Shown one piece after another: positions 42,005-54,659 of a stretch of 64,000 nt of DNA (the first letter of the stretch is position 1; every line of letters begins with the position of its first letter). Made by a program: the position numbers and the translations under genes. The DNA is from Planococcus citri (lineage: Eukaryota > Arthropoda > Insecta > Hemiptera > Pseudococcidae): the NCBI RefSeq assembly GCF_950023065.1, contig NC_088679.1, positions 22,568,001 to 22,632,000 on the forward strand, read 5' to 3'. The notes under the pieces were generated by a model, which saw only the letters and a program-made list of their open reading frames with translations, was not told the origin of the DNA and searched no databases.

Positions 42005-42720
42005 GCTCAATTCGTTCGCGAACGATTTGCTCAGAGAAGAACTCGTTCGTAAACTAGTGATCTACTGAAAAAGCAAATGAGGTTAAAATGATTGGACAAA
42101 TTTGACATCACAGTTTTAATCCTACCATCGAAAACTATGCAAAATTCGTTCGCGAACGATTTGCTCAGAGGAGAAAAAATCCTTCGAGAACGAATGGATC
42201 AGTGGAAAATTAAAAGAAGTGAAGATGTCAAGAAGAAACTTGACTGCTTCAACTCTGTCATTAAAAACTGGACTCAATTCGTTCGGGATCGATTTGCTCG
42301 GAGAAGAAATCGTTCGCGAACGAATGAATAAATAAGGTGAAGATGAGATGACAAAACTTGGCAGTTTTGAATCTGTCATAAAAAACTGGACTCGATTCGT
42401 TCGCGAATGATTTGCTCAGCGTGGATTGTGGAGGAAAATATCGTTCGCGAACGAATGAATCGCTGGAAAGGTAATGATCAGGTTAAAATGATTGGAAAAA
42501 TTTGACATCACAGTTTTAATTTCTTCATCGAGGAGAAAAATATCGTTCACGAACGAATGAATCACTACTTACTAAAATATTTAATCTAATAGAAGAGGAC
42601 ATTGCAAAATTTTATTTTTCAAAATCCATGAATAAGAATTGAAGACGATTCGTTGACGAATGATTTGACAAAAAAGTCGTTTACGAATGAATGAGTCAGT
42701 GATTAATCAAATTATACGTG
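42005..42720. repeat. Dispersed, degenerate TTCGTTCGCGAACGA units
   Basis: At least nine copies or half-copies of TTCGTTCGCGAACGA, often followed by TTTGCTCAGAGRAGAA, lie spaced through about 700 bp of other sequence. A longer unit (TGATTGGACAAATTTGACATC-like, followed by AGTTTTAATC) recurs at about 42090 and 42490. It shares the core palindrome with the 20.1-21.4 kb satellite, 21 kb away, but has different spacers. Confidence 0.8.
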
Positions 42721-42964
42721 AAGATGCCCTCAATTTTGAATAGTTGGGTAGGTAATCGAATTAATTGAACAGTAAAAAACTAAAATTTGATTCATATCCA
42801 ATTTTTGACTACACACTGGTCAATTGATGGTGACTTCAAAACGTCCCGGACTCTCTTGCGAATTTTTGAATTACCCAGTTAAGGAAAAATTGACGTTAAA
42901 ACAGCCTGAATAAAATCTAACCCCATAAATTTGATTTTAATGTCTTTGTGACCTTTTTGGTTAA

Positions 42965-43160
42965 GGGAAAACTTTAATTGAACGACAGAATAAGTGAATT
43001 GCACGACAGAAAAATCCCACGACGAAATCATGTTTTTGAACGACAGTGATTTAACGACAGCACTGAACGACAGACCTCGAACGACAAACCTCGAACGACA
43101 AGCATAGAAAATTCACGCCTCGAAAAAGGGAAAGCCCGACGAAATAATTTCAATTGACCG
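42965..43160. repeat. Cluster of GAACGACA words
   Basis: About ten occurrences of ACGACA/ACGACG words, several as GAACGACAG, fall within 200 bp at irregular spacing and all on one strand. It is non-coding. It could be a decayed minisatellite. Confidence 0.5.
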
Positions 43161-43199
43161 ACATCTCAAATTATTCATCCGTCGTTTGAATTAGTGGAC

Positions 43200-46100
43200 A
43201 TGAATGGGGCAGATTTGTGAATAATGTTGGAGAGAGTCTTTTTGCAGGGTTAGTGACTCAAAATTGGTGAATATTTACCTGATTAAAATTTTTAAAACTC
43301 AAAATTAAATTTTCAAGCTGAAAGTTTGACTTTTTGCAATGAGAATTAAATCGAAAGCTACGATTTAAAAATTTGAAAAAAATTGCAGCGAAAACAGTTT
43401 ATCAAATAGGAATTTTAATCAAAATTCAAAACAATTTCATATCAAAGTAGCACAATGTGGCTGAACTTATTTTGAAGTTTCGAGTTTTTGCGCTACAACC
43501 CCCCCCCAAATATGTCTCAATTTTATTGGAAAATAAATACACATTTCAGCGTTTTTTTCTTGTTTTTTTTTCAAAAAAAAAGAACAGTAACAACTTTAAA
43601 GGGAGTGGAAGCCAACAAAAATTGCAAAAAAATTCTCAAATGTGAATAAAATCTACTTTCAGGACTCCTAGTGCCTCTCATGAGGGGGAAGCTTCAGATC
43701 GGTTCGAAACCAACATCAATCGTTCTTGTAAATTTTAGTTTTGTGAATCCATTTCCGCTGCTTCAAACCCAAAATTTTCTCCTGAACTCTAAAAATACCA
43801 CAAATAAAATAAAACACCAGGGGAAAAACCGCGAAGCTTGCAAAGTACTCGGTGGTCTACAAGTTATTCAAAGACGAACAAAATGAATCATATTGAAAAA
43901 TAAACTTTCCATCCGCAGCATGATTTCCATTTCTAAAGAATACCGTTTATTAACTCATTCGGCATCGGATCACGATAGCGGAAAATTTCTCATCGATGCG
44001 GATAAATAGCCAAATTTCCACATCAAAACTGCTCTTAATAATCATGCACCAAGAGTACGCGAAGATTTTCTCCATGAAAAAAGAGCAGTTTGTGCATTTC
44101 CAGGTATACGAGCCGCCGCAACGCCGTTCGTTGTGGTGTTTTTTTTTTTTCGTTTTATGCAGCATTTACTTTTTACCAGAAGAAGAGAAGTGAATAAAAA
44201 AAAAACACGAAGATGTACGCGAGACGAGGTATCGACCGCACCTCGCTTCGCGTACTATACAACGAAATTGTTAAGAATCGTTACTACTTTTGCTTCCAGT
44301 CACGAACGAGCGTAGCATTTTGTTCGTTAACGAATCTAAAAAATATAAAGTGCACGGAGAATAGCGTTTGGAAACACGTGGTAATCCCGAATATAAGGTT
44401 ATTCGCTAAAAAGAACTTTAAATAAGGTAGAAAGAAAAGCAAAAACCAGGATATTTTGACAGAGTAAAAGCCAACAACCAATGTACAGCAAGAAGAAGAA
44501 CAGAGACAGATAGAGAAAGGAGGAAAAAAAACACGCACCCGAGATAGAAAAACTTACCGCAATCTAAGCGTATTTCCGTCGATCGAGTTGCGAAAATTGG
44601 CAAATTGCTGGAAATTTTTCGTGTCTATAAGATTCGATTCGGGGTTTACGAATAATTATGGTGAAATTGAGCGAGGTTTTGATTGAACGGGTACAATGAG
44701 TGAGGTAGGATTTTTCTAGAGCGTGAAATTCGTTATACGCCGTGTTACGTGGCGGATTTCTCAAAACGATGTTGATTTGCCTGATGCGTTCATCTCGTTA
44801 AATATCGACTTTTTGAGAGATATGTGGGTATTTGATCGAATTTCGAAAATACAAGTGGAGGTATTTTCCGGTGGTTGTTTTTCCCCATTCGTTTTGGACT
44901 GATTGGCAGAGGCCTGGAAGGTGCGAAAGGAAGTAGTAGAAATAGTCAATTACCTATATATTCCATTGGAAATATTTTTAATGAGTACTAGTACGAAATA
45001 GTTTTAATCCTCTAAAATCACTAATGAAGGACTCATTTACGATGAGGAAAAATAACAATTCTTGTAAAAATTTTCTATGTAGAATTCGATTTTGAAAGAA
45101 AAAAGAAACAGGTTCCTTCTCTCATCAAGTGCTTAATCACTCCAGGGAGGTGAAAAGGGAGACAAAAATGAGGATGAATTATACCTTAACCATTTTTTCA
45201 TGGAATGGAACAAAAAAATTATTGATGGTCTCGGCGAGAGAACTTTTTCAGCTCACTCTCTACGATTTGAAAGAAACCGAGCTAAATCGAGAGAGCATAT
45301 TTATCCTAAAGGCTCCCAAATCACGATTTCATCAAAAAAACAGAACGATTTCGTTCATCGTCGAGTTCTTTTGAAGCGCGAAAAAGAGAGAAATAAGGAA
45401 ACAAAAGGAGAGCATAAAAAGCAACGAAGCAATAAGGACGCTCTGCGAAAGAAGCGCAGAAATAAATTAAACTTCATCAATCGAGCTGAATCGGTGTTTT
45501 TCCACTTTCTCAATGGTAGATGGCACGAAGTTAATTCGGTCGACGATGGTGAAATATGTTTATGGCTTTTCAATGTAATCGACCAGAATGAAGACTGTTG
45601 TGTTGGCGCGCGCGAACAGAAATTAAACCGCTATAAAGCAACGAAAAAATTTCCACCATTGCTGAATAGTATACCTTGTACAATTGTGAAGTATACATAT
45701 GATACTATTACGTATACAACTCGTACGATGTAATTCTATGTACAAAAGCTGCTCAGGTTTTCCACCAACCAACCATCGTACAGCGTTGAAAATGTTTATC
45801 TCGATACTGCAGTACCTACGTTTTATTTCCGCAGACATTAATAACTCCGGTAAGGAGGGGTACGAAAGCGAGACCCCGGCTTCGACCAAGTGTTAGATGC
45901 GGTAGAATTAAAAAGGGTTTTCTCAAATTACCCATATATCAGCTTGTCCATCCGACCAAGGAGCTTGGTCCGAGTCGCAGCAGGATGAAGCGAAAAAATC
46001 TAAGGCTTTTAATTCTGGCGTATTAATCGCCGCGCCAGAAAAGATAAAACCGCCGACAATGAAAGCTAATTTCTTTTGATATCGGATAAATGACGCGCCC

Positions 46101-48080
46101 ATACAATACAGTTGGTAGGTAGAGGTGCCTTACCTACCTACGTACGCCTCTGTATTCCTAATTTCATACATATATATACTATATATTATACTTGTATGGT
46201 GTATACGTGTGTGCTTAATTAGAAGGGCCGCCATCGTGGCATGGCATGGACGTTATATTATGTGTAGGATATGGCTTGGCTGAATCGAATTTTAGGCTAA
46301 TTTTGCGACCTCATGTGTGCACAGCATACGAGATACGACGACTATGTTAAAGCGCTGATATACTTTTAGCGTTATTATACCTTCTTGTTACTTCGACACC
46401 GCGACGAATACCTCCCTACCTACGTACCTACCTACGTTGAAAAATAAGTTACCTACTAGTAAAAACACCATTTTTAACATGCCTATTTTACAACAATATG
46501 ACCCGCCTGTAATTTACACACGTGAAACTACGAGTAATATCTGCCTTTTTTGTGTACTTAGTAGGTACTTACCTACTACGTTTTATTCGTAATAATTTGT
46601 GGTTCTTTGTAATTACAGTCGACCATCGTTAATATATTTCATTTCTGTTCAAAAGTTGCTTCTCACAAATGAGCAGATGAGATGGTTCTCTCTCTTTTTG
46701 ACTAAAAGAATGAGTCGGAAGTTACTCAAAAAAATATTAGTTAGAGAGGTACCTCTGAGGGGGGGGGGGGTGTTGAAATTAAAAATATTGTAAAATCGCT
46801 TCAATAACGTGGTAACAGTTTATTTCATTGTTAACCTGTAATTCTTCAAACTATCAAGATCATATATGCATTCGTAAAGTCAATTAAAATTGACCATGAC
46901 TTTGCAATATTTTTTACTCTCGATCTCCATATGTGGACCAAAAAATGAAAAAAAAAAATTCCTGAAATTGTTGTAGGAACTCTTAGGGAATCGAATGGAA
47001 CCTTCCATAGGTCCTAATTTTTATCATTTCATCGAATTTTCTTACTTTTAAGTGAAGCATGCATAAATTTATTACTCACAAAAGTTGAAAAATGACGCAA
47101 AAAATTTGAAAAAAGACGTAAAAACGTGTAAAAAATGAAAATTTTACAAAAACTTGTGACTTTAAAAAGACACGAGTGGAAAAAATCATAAAAGATTTTT
47201 TCCAGTAGCGGAACCCAAACCCAGGACTTCCGGCAAGATGATCCATCAGTACAGACACCTAGACACGGGTGTCGACTTATGAAATGTATTTTTTAATAAT
47301 ATACATATAACTAATTTTATTTTGAAACTTTATAAAAAACACGAGTTAAACCGAAAAACATTGCCACATTAGCCGCAAACAATTTTTATCAAAACTAAGA
47401 CTCTAAAATTCTTGATAATATCAACTGAATTGCTCACTGTATCAACTTTGTAGTGTCTAATTTGGTCAATACAGGTCATTGGAGGGCATGGGGGAAGTGT
47501 GGTAGTATGTAGGACCTTCAAAGTTGGAATAGCCATAGGTATAATCTTACCTTAAAACAAGGGAAATAATGCAAAACTTTAAACCCCCCCTCCTTTGAAA
47601 TTTTACTTTTGGTCATATGGTCCCTTTTCGTATGCGCCCTCACATATATTCTATTTTGCTAATTAGGTACGTATTCAAACTCAGTAACATTTTTGCACTA
47701 TGCAGTTTTTTAAACCAGCTTGACAATCTCAATGTTGATTTTTAATGTTATGTACTTGTGAGAACAGATGGCACATCTTCAATATCATTCCACTCAGCAC
47801 TGAAGAAATTAAGACGCTAATGAAATAATTGATCTTCAGCCTTTTCATCAAACTCTTTAGTGAGCACTAACCATGCTTCACGCACTGAGAGCCTATCAGC
47901 AATGCAACTATGCAGTTCTTGAGAGATTGTCTGAAAAATGATTATCTTCACAAGAATTACAGGCAATAACGACAAAATAAACTATTAGGTGCCTATATTG
48001 ATGTGATTTTACAATATTTTTCAACGCTTTCCCTAATTAGAGAATCATCAAGTAATAATCTAAAACTTAGATCAATGACA
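43200..48080. other. Non-coding host-like DNA, no gene supported
   Basis: Contains many short frames but no recognised protein. The longest, about 177 codons at 45200-45733 on the plus strand, is Lys/Arg/Glu-rich and overlaps other frames. A lone TACAGTCGACCATCGTTAA near 46615 resembles a pogo-type end. Poly-G (46759-46770) and poly-C tracts are present. Confidence 0.4.
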
Positions 48081-48089
48081 TCACTCCAG

Positions 48090-49190
48090 ATTGTTCTCAT
48101 AAGATTGGGGCTTTGTTAGAATATCAGCCAATTGCTGCATGGTAATTGCTGCTAGGTTTTAACATGATTTACTATGATCATGTTACCTCAAATTCAGTCA
48201 AGGATAAAGAAGTACTTTCTCTGGATATGCTTTGTTCTGCTGTGAAATTTGACGTTCTTAGCAAATTTAATGGCGTTTTTGTTCTCTACTAAAAGAACTG
48301 GAGTTTTAGTTGAATTGATTACCAAATCTGGAAATAGTTGTGATATCCAGATACATGTAGCTTCTTTTGATGCTTCGTTAGTGGTAATTAGTTTGGCTTC
48401 ACAACTTGAGTCAGCTACCTACTGCTGTTGTTTACTGATCCAGGACATCGCCACATCAGCATATTTAATCAGAACATTGGTTGTCCACTGAAATGTATGT
48501 AGTAGGGCAGCCAGCAAAATCTGAGTTGCTATAATATTCAAGCTGTTTGACAGTTGGACCCATCGACCTTTTATTCTCCTCATCTGGACTGCTATTCCAA
48601 TGGTACATTTTGATGCAAACCTCTCAAATCAAACTTGTAAAGAATGCTTCTGCGCATTGCGCAAACTCATCTCTTACCTTACCCCACTTACTACGCATAT
48701 ATTATGACCATAATTGTGTGTGGAAGGTGATAACTTTCACATCTGATCATACGTGTGGTACATGAAGTAAGGTAAGAGACGAGTTTGCAAATGTGCAGAA
48801 GCATTCTTTACAAGCTTGATTTGGAAGGTTTGCATCAAATATTTGCTTGATGTCTGATTGGAATAGCAGTCCAGATAAGGAATAATAGGTTGGTGGTTGG
48901 ACCATGTTTATAAACCAACTTGAAATTGATTGTACCTGCCAAGTAACGAATCACATTCAAATAGCCGATGTCTTTGGGTGTTGGTTTTTCCAGAGATCTC
49001 AATAATATGCTGACTGCATATGAAATATTGAGTTGGGTACCTCTAGCAACATGCAGCTGCATGCCAGACATTTTATAAATGTCTGATGTCGTAGATTGTT
49101 TGACTATTGGTGTCTGTACTGACTTACAACCAGCCATTCTGAATCGCTCTGTTATTTTCTTGATAATTATTAAGTGATTGATCCAAGGCT
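48090..49190 (-). pseudogene. Ty1/copia retrotransposon RT-RNase H fragment
   Basis: On the minus strand, reading from 49190, the order is the one in copia pol. First comes an ITERFRMAGCKSVQTPIV segment, then LNISYAVSILLRSLEKPT and INFKLVYKHG, the end of RT. After an inserted hairpin comes a YSNSDFAGC segment, then VADSSCEAKLITTNEA and VENKNAIKFAKN, then FHSRTKHIQRKYFFI, the RNase H end. In active elements these domains copy RNA to DNA and remove the template. The copy has frameshifts and stops, a roughly 300-bp hairpin insertion near 48575-48885, and is cut at 49197 by a palindromic element. LTRs were not found. Confidence 0.82.
48575..48885. mobile_element. Hairpin element inside the copia fragment
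   Basis: Two arms of about 110 bp (about 48575-48686 and 48762-48885) are reverse complements with some mismatches. They share GGACTGCTATTCCAAT, TTGTAAAGAATGCTTCTGC and CTCTTACCTTAC, around a loop of about 75 bp. The hairpin separates the RT and RNase H parts of the copia fragment. The target duplication is unresolved. Confidence 0.65.
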
Positions 49191-49354
49191 ATATCTCCCA
49201 ATTGACAAAATTATGCATAAAAACAGGTGTGTTGATGCGTAATGAGTGAATTTGGACTTTTTTCAAAAATAAACATGTGATTCAGCCTGCAAATAACATG
49301 TGTAAAAGTAATGTTAAAGCATGTAAAATAAAATAAAAATTGAAAAAATCTTCT

Positions 49355-49437
49355 GCCCTGGGTGGGATTTGAACCTAGGACCCGCAGATTCCATTTGTCT
49401 GTGTCGCCTAACCCATTCGGCTACTTCACCACTTGCC
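49355..49437 (-). repeat. tRNA-Leu/Ser-like module, left arm of copy A
   Basis: On the minus strand TAGCCGAATGGGTTAGGC resembles an A box and D-arm, and GGTTCAAATCC matches the B box. They are spaced as in a tRNA with a variable arm. The acceptor arms do not pair, so this is a pol III promoter-like relic rather than a working tRNA. Confidence 0.6.
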
Positions 49438-49554
49438 AAGAGTGCAGTTATTTCCGCATAAATGTTGTGAGTTGTGAACTTATTACATTTTTAAATTTTT
49501 CTCCCAAGTCCAAAAAGTGCAAATATTTATGGGGAAATAAGTTACTCCACTCTT

Positions 49555-49640
49555 TGCAAGCAGTGGAATGGCCGAGTTGGTTAGGTAACGTGGATAACTA
49601 GAAACTTCGAGTCCCGGGTTCAATCCCCACCCAGGGCAAA
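49555..49640 (+). repeat. tRNA-Leu/Ser-like module, right arm of copy A
   Basis: The plus strand carries TGGCCGAGTTGGTTAGG (A box/D-arm) and GGGTTCAATCCCC (B box/T-loop), followed by CACCCAGGGCA and T-rich sequence. The acceptor stem is not conserved. Confidence 0.6.
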
Positions 49641-49798
49641 AAATTTTTCAATTTTTATTTCATTTTACATGCTTTAACATTACTTTTATGCATGATATTT
49701 CCAGGCTGAATCGCATGCTTTTTTTGAAAAAAGTCCAAATTCACGCATGCTTGTGCTATGCATAAAAGCATGCTATCGCATAATTTTTGTCAATAGGG

Positions 49799-51872
49799 CT
49801 CCATTCAATGATCAAGATATACAAATACCAAAGAACTAATAACTTTTGATGACTTTTAACTGAAAAAAAAGACCTTCTCTGAAATAATTGGTCAATGTCA
49901 ATCAACTTTTTCAACAATTGTGGAATAAATTTTGCCATTTTATCAATTTTTCTCAGTTTTGAACTATTTAATGCTAATTTTATCGCATTTCCAGCAGGGA
50001 TTTGTATCTATTACTTTCATTTGAATACCAAAAATAAAAATCAATGAATTAAGAATTCATAAATTCAATTTCTGAAATCTAGAATACACCTACTTGCAAA
50101 AAATTTATCACTGATAATTTTTTTCACCCACCTTCCCACTGAACGACTTTTCCAATAAATCAAATCATAACCAAACTTCAAGTGGGTACAATCAATTCAT
50201 GATTAGGAAAAACAACTTTGTAACTTAACTATACACTTGGTATAAACAGTAAAAAACTTCTGTTCTCTATTCATTTTGAACCAGGGGAGGTATTAGACAC
50301 TAAAAACTCATTCTAGCATTAAAAACCGTATGTATAGCAGATAGTACTGTTGTCGTCGTTGCAAGATTTTTTAAACTACACATTGTTTTCGAGCCTTTAC
50401 GAATTAATACAGTTAAAAAAGGCATCGAGACTTTATCCATTTTAAAAAACACCTGGTCCGAACGGAGGAATGAGATTATATGCTACATCAATAGCCATAG
50501 CCTATCTCTATTTTCTACATCAACTAAATACCTACTCAATAAAATCCTCTTCTCAATTTACCATTCCAATACTCCATTTTCCAGTCATCCTTTCGTTGTC
50601 CAGATGTGGAAAAAAAGATAGGTACGTATCTTCTATACTCGCAAAAAATCCAATCCTTACAATTGAATTTAAATGCGATACCTATCGATGCAATTTTCAT
50701 TTGGAAAATTTCAAATTTCTCATCTCGAAATCGATATGCTTTTCGTATACCCATCTGCACGTCCAAAAAACTTTCACGCTGTTATGATTTATTCTTCGAA
50801 TTTCTCTCAATTACAAAATTTATTCCTTCCACGCAGTAACGTTTGCCTGCTTCTCTCACTTCGTCTGCTGGCACAGTACCTACTTCTTCTTCGTTGTGTT
50901 GTTTTGAACAAATATCTTATAGAATTTTTTTCGCCTATGCTATAGAATACAACATAAGCTGAAATTAATCTGTTAAAAGTTAAAGCGAACTTTCGATTCC
51001 GTTGAATAAATCACTTTGTTTTGTGAAATTTGTGCGGCGTAGATATGGAGAATTCCGCCACTCGAATCGAGCATAAAATTACCATTACTTATCGAACAAT
51101 ACCTGTGTATCTGTCTCACTTCGCTCATCTTATTATTTATATAAGTTATTACTTTTTGACATGATTTTTTTGCTCTTTTAGAAGACGCTTCAAGAGGGTA
51201 AAAATCATGTTGAAGATCAGAAAGTTTCAATAAAACCAGGGCTTATCCTTTCGAACTCGATTCACCGTGATTTATCAATTGACCAAACAAATAATAATTT
51301 TCAAAACACCTCATCTCTTGCCTTCTTTCATCCACCACTACATTTAAAAAAATCACACTTTTCCAAAAAGTATATACGATTTCAATTACAAAGTAGCACG
51401 AAAAATCTGCAGAAAATTGACGATAATACAAAATTCAATTTCAACAAAACATGTTCTTGTCAATGTTGTCAGCGGCAATAGAAAAAAAAACACGAAATAC
51501 TAAAAGTTTATCTATATTAAAAAATCTTTTTCGTACGTCGTGCTTCTGCTTTTTTTTTTTTTTTTTTTTGTTAGAATCAAATGATGCGCGTTTCCTAAAC
51601 GAAGAGGTGATGTTTGACATGAATATGTTGCCATTGAGTGATGCGCGCTGCAGGCGAATGTGTACGACTAATGGAGTTTTCGAAATTTAACCCCCTTCTG
51701 AATATACACATACAGCCGTATTATATGTATACTGGTTGTTACAAAATTAATGATGTTTACTTAAAACGACGAGCTTTCAAAGCATTTCTCTCTCGTCGGT
51801 ATTTAATGTCTTTTAAGCACGTGTATTGTGCGCGGCGTTCGTTTCGAGTTTCAACGTAAACCGATATCTGCA
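49799..51872. other. Non-coding host-like DNA, no gene supported
   Basis: Overlapping short frames on both strands (50470-51230) have no recognisable motif. A T-run of about 19 lies near 51551. It may be intronic. Confidence 0.4.
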
Positions 51873-53316
51873 CAGGCCCGTAGCCAGAATCTGGCTATAG
51901 CTGGGGCGAAGGAAATATCAGCTGGGGCAGCACTTTCTGAGGCTCGAATATCTGTGAAACATCCGCCCCCCTTTAACCCCCCTCAACCATCCGTTATTCC
52001 AAAGCAATTTTTAAAAAAAATGAACAGAATCAGTGTGTATATTTCAGAAAAAGATTATACATAATGCGTGATGCTGGGGTTGAGTCTAATACAGCTGTAA
52101 TCTGCGCGATTTACTGTGAAACTCTTGTAATAATTCTATGGCTGTGACTGTTTCTGTTTAAATTTTGTCATGAGGTAAAATAGTCAAATTTAACTCGCGT
52201 CCAAACAACATTAAAAAAATATATTATTCAAATTTTTAAAGAAATGTTAAGACAAAAAACGCTCTTTTCACCTGAAAAAACTTTACTTCTCGAAACAAAC
52301 TTTTGCCCTCACTCAGGGCTCGTACTTGGTCACTTTTCAAGAAACTAAGTTACTAAATTGGGTTACTTTTTCGATAAGTAGCTTTGGTTTTCCAAATTAT
52401 TATTATTTTTTTTTAATTTCAAAAATTCAATTTTTGCATTTAACTTGATGAGAAAAAATGCTAGTAATATCCATAAGTGAATAATTTGAGAAAGTTGGCC
52501 TACTTATACATACACTTTTATCGCCAAAAATAGCTCAAAATCTCACTTTTTGTCAACATTTCCAAAAATATCCTCGTTTCTTTCCAAAAATTGTTATTTT
52601 TTGGTAAAAAAAATTCAAGAAATATCCATTTCCCTTTCTAAAAATGACCAAATAATTCCGCTTTTTTGCTTGAAAAAAATGTCAATGACCGAAATTTCTC
52701 CCATTTTCAACCGAAGGTTGCGAAAAAAATAATCATTTTTTTGGCCTATGATTGCCAAAAATTCGTGGTTTTCCTCAAAAATAGTCCATCTTGCTTTTTG
52801 CTAAGATTGTCAAAATTCTCGGTTTTTCGCAAAAAATTATAAAAATTTTCATTCTTTCTTAAAAATTGTCCATAGGTCTTCCCTATTGCTGAAAATTTTA
52901 GTTTTTCGTAGTGTAAAAGTCTCAATTTTTTATGTAAAATTGCCATAAATTGCACAAAGTGAAAGTCTCACTTTTCGAAAAAAATTGCAAAAGGATGTAC
53001 TGGATTTCTAATCCTCACAAATTACTAATTTTTACTCAAATTACAAATCAAATTTTTGATTTAAAATTTAGTGAACGCATCGAGCGAGCCATCGAGCTAT
53101 CAAATGCAATTCATGCTAGTGTAGCCATTTCATGAACGTAACCATAATTTCACATTGCTGAGTTTTTGGTTTTTTGCACTTTCTGATTTTTTTTTTCTGA
53201 TTTTGCTGGTCGAGGCAAACGTGTTTTTTTTTTTTTTTTTGATTTTGCTACCTGGGGCAAACAGCCTTTCTAGCCGGGGCATTGCCCCGGCTGCCCCTAC
53301 GCTGGTTACGGGCCTG
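51873..53316. mobile_element. Non-autonomous hAT-like element, CAGGCCCGTA termini
   Basis: A 1,444-bp element begins CAGGCCCGTAGCCAG and ends CTGGTTACGGGCCTG, imperfect inverted repeats of about 15 bp. ATCTGCA occurs immediately outside both ends (51866-51872 and 53317-53323), giving at least a 7-bp duplication (one base short of hAT's 8). Subterminal GGGGC-rich words lie near both ends. The interior is AAAAATTGTC/CCAAAAAT-type low-complexity sequence with no transposase. Confidence 0.72.
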
Positions 53317-54659
53317 ATCTGCAGCCGGTACATATTTTTTCGCCAGTCGCTATACTTTTATGCGAAATTTAAAAAAAAAAATATTTCAGCGGCGAAAACG
53401 TCTTCGAAATGGTTAAAATGTACCTAGATGTAAATTTTTCGTATTCGATCGATTCATTTGACATTCATCGTGGAACAATTTAAACAGAAACAACACAAAA
53501 AAATCGTTCGCCAACAAATTTCGATTTTTGATCAATTTCTGAACTACGTATTTTCGATCACATGATTCATGATTCACGTCTCTAATAGGTACCTACTGAA
53601 AAATTGGAGAACCAGAAACTTGCGATAAAAACAAAAATAAGAAAAATAAAAAATGGTTATTCAACCAACTTTTGCTTCTGTTTTGTGTAAGATGTGCTTC
53701 CCAACTACTGAAATTATTTTTCTCTCTGCTAAATTGTCATCTGAGCCAATTCATTGGATACATAAGTACTACACGTTTTTCTCCTCTTACCACACCATGA
53801 TCTGAATCTTTTACAAAAGAAATCTCGAATTTCATTCAATTATTTTCCTAATTAAAAATGTTCAAAAAAACATACTTACATACTTCTCTTTTTGAAAATA
53901 GCTAATAGGACCTCAACTTTCCAAAGGAAAAAAATTGTGAATTGATGACCGTTTTAGGTTGGTAGGGTACTTTATTTTTGATCTTGACTTCGAATCTGAA
54001 ATCAATTAGAGAAATTTTTTTTAAATGGCTTCAAAAATTATGTAAAAAATCAAAAAAAAGTACCTACTTTATTTTAATCCAGAAAATTTAGAATAAGAAT
54101 GTTTAAGTACCTGCATGAAGTAATTAATCACTGAGATTGTGGAAGTATAGGTAACAGGAGTTTTTTAAAAAATGATAGAAAAACAATGTCACAAACCTTG
54201 AAGAATGACGAATAATTTTTAATTACCTACGCATCAGTTCCACTGATACGAGTACCTACCTAAACCTATAGGTAGACCTTACTGAGATTTATTAGAAACT
54301 ACACGTGTACCTACTTATTTTTCAACATTTTTTATGCTGATGTACTATTGATAAAATCTAATCGACGATTTATTTCCTTTTTTTTGTTCCAGGTGAGTAC
54401 CTGTTTTCATCCTAAGAAACATTAAATTAGCACTTCAAATAAATTCAAAAATAGGTAAGTAAATTCTTTCTAATCAAATACAAATTATGATGAATTTTTT
54501 TAAAAAATTGGAGAGGCTGAATAAACCAAAATAGGAAAAATTTCAAAATTTGCAGTTCTCTGCGAATACACCAAAAACGAGCCTCTTAAAAAGAAACTCA
54601 ATGATAGGTATAACTATTTGAACCATTGAAGAATCCAGTTTTTTGTTACCTATGTAACT
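53317..54659. other. Non-coding DNA, no gene supported
   Basis: AT-rich sequence with TAGGTACCTAC motifs. No open frame of interest. Confidence 0.45.

Larger units (their letters stand above)
49197..49798. mobile_element. Palindromic element with two outward tRNA-like modules, copy A
   Basis: A 602-bp near-palindrome whose ends read CCCAATTGACAAAATTATGC and, inverted, CCCTATTGACAAAAATTATGC. Each arm contains a tRNA-like module, minus strand in the left arm and plus strand in the right. Both modules therefore point from the centre toward the ends. The arms share further inverted sequence through the centre (CTCCACTCTTTGCAAGCAG; AAGTCCAAAAAGTGCAAATA). It interrupts the copia fragment. A possible target duplication is only 2 bp (CT), so the transposition mechanism is unclear. 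A second copy lies at 55175-55787. Confidence 0.82.

Noticed and set aside
45129..45733. Plus-strand frame of about 177 codons, Lys/Arg/Glu-rich
   Set aside because: No domain, overlapping frames on both strands and intron-like composition. It could be a chance frame or part of an unannotated exon, but nothing supports it.
47060..47280. Possible tRNA-derived segment near 47215
   Set aside because: Only a weak B-box-like GGTTTGGGTTCC is present, and no matching A box at suitable distance.
49355..49640. Functional tRNA genes
   Set aside because: A and B boxes are good, but the acceptor stems do not pair and T-stems are imperfect. They lie inside a mobile palindrome.
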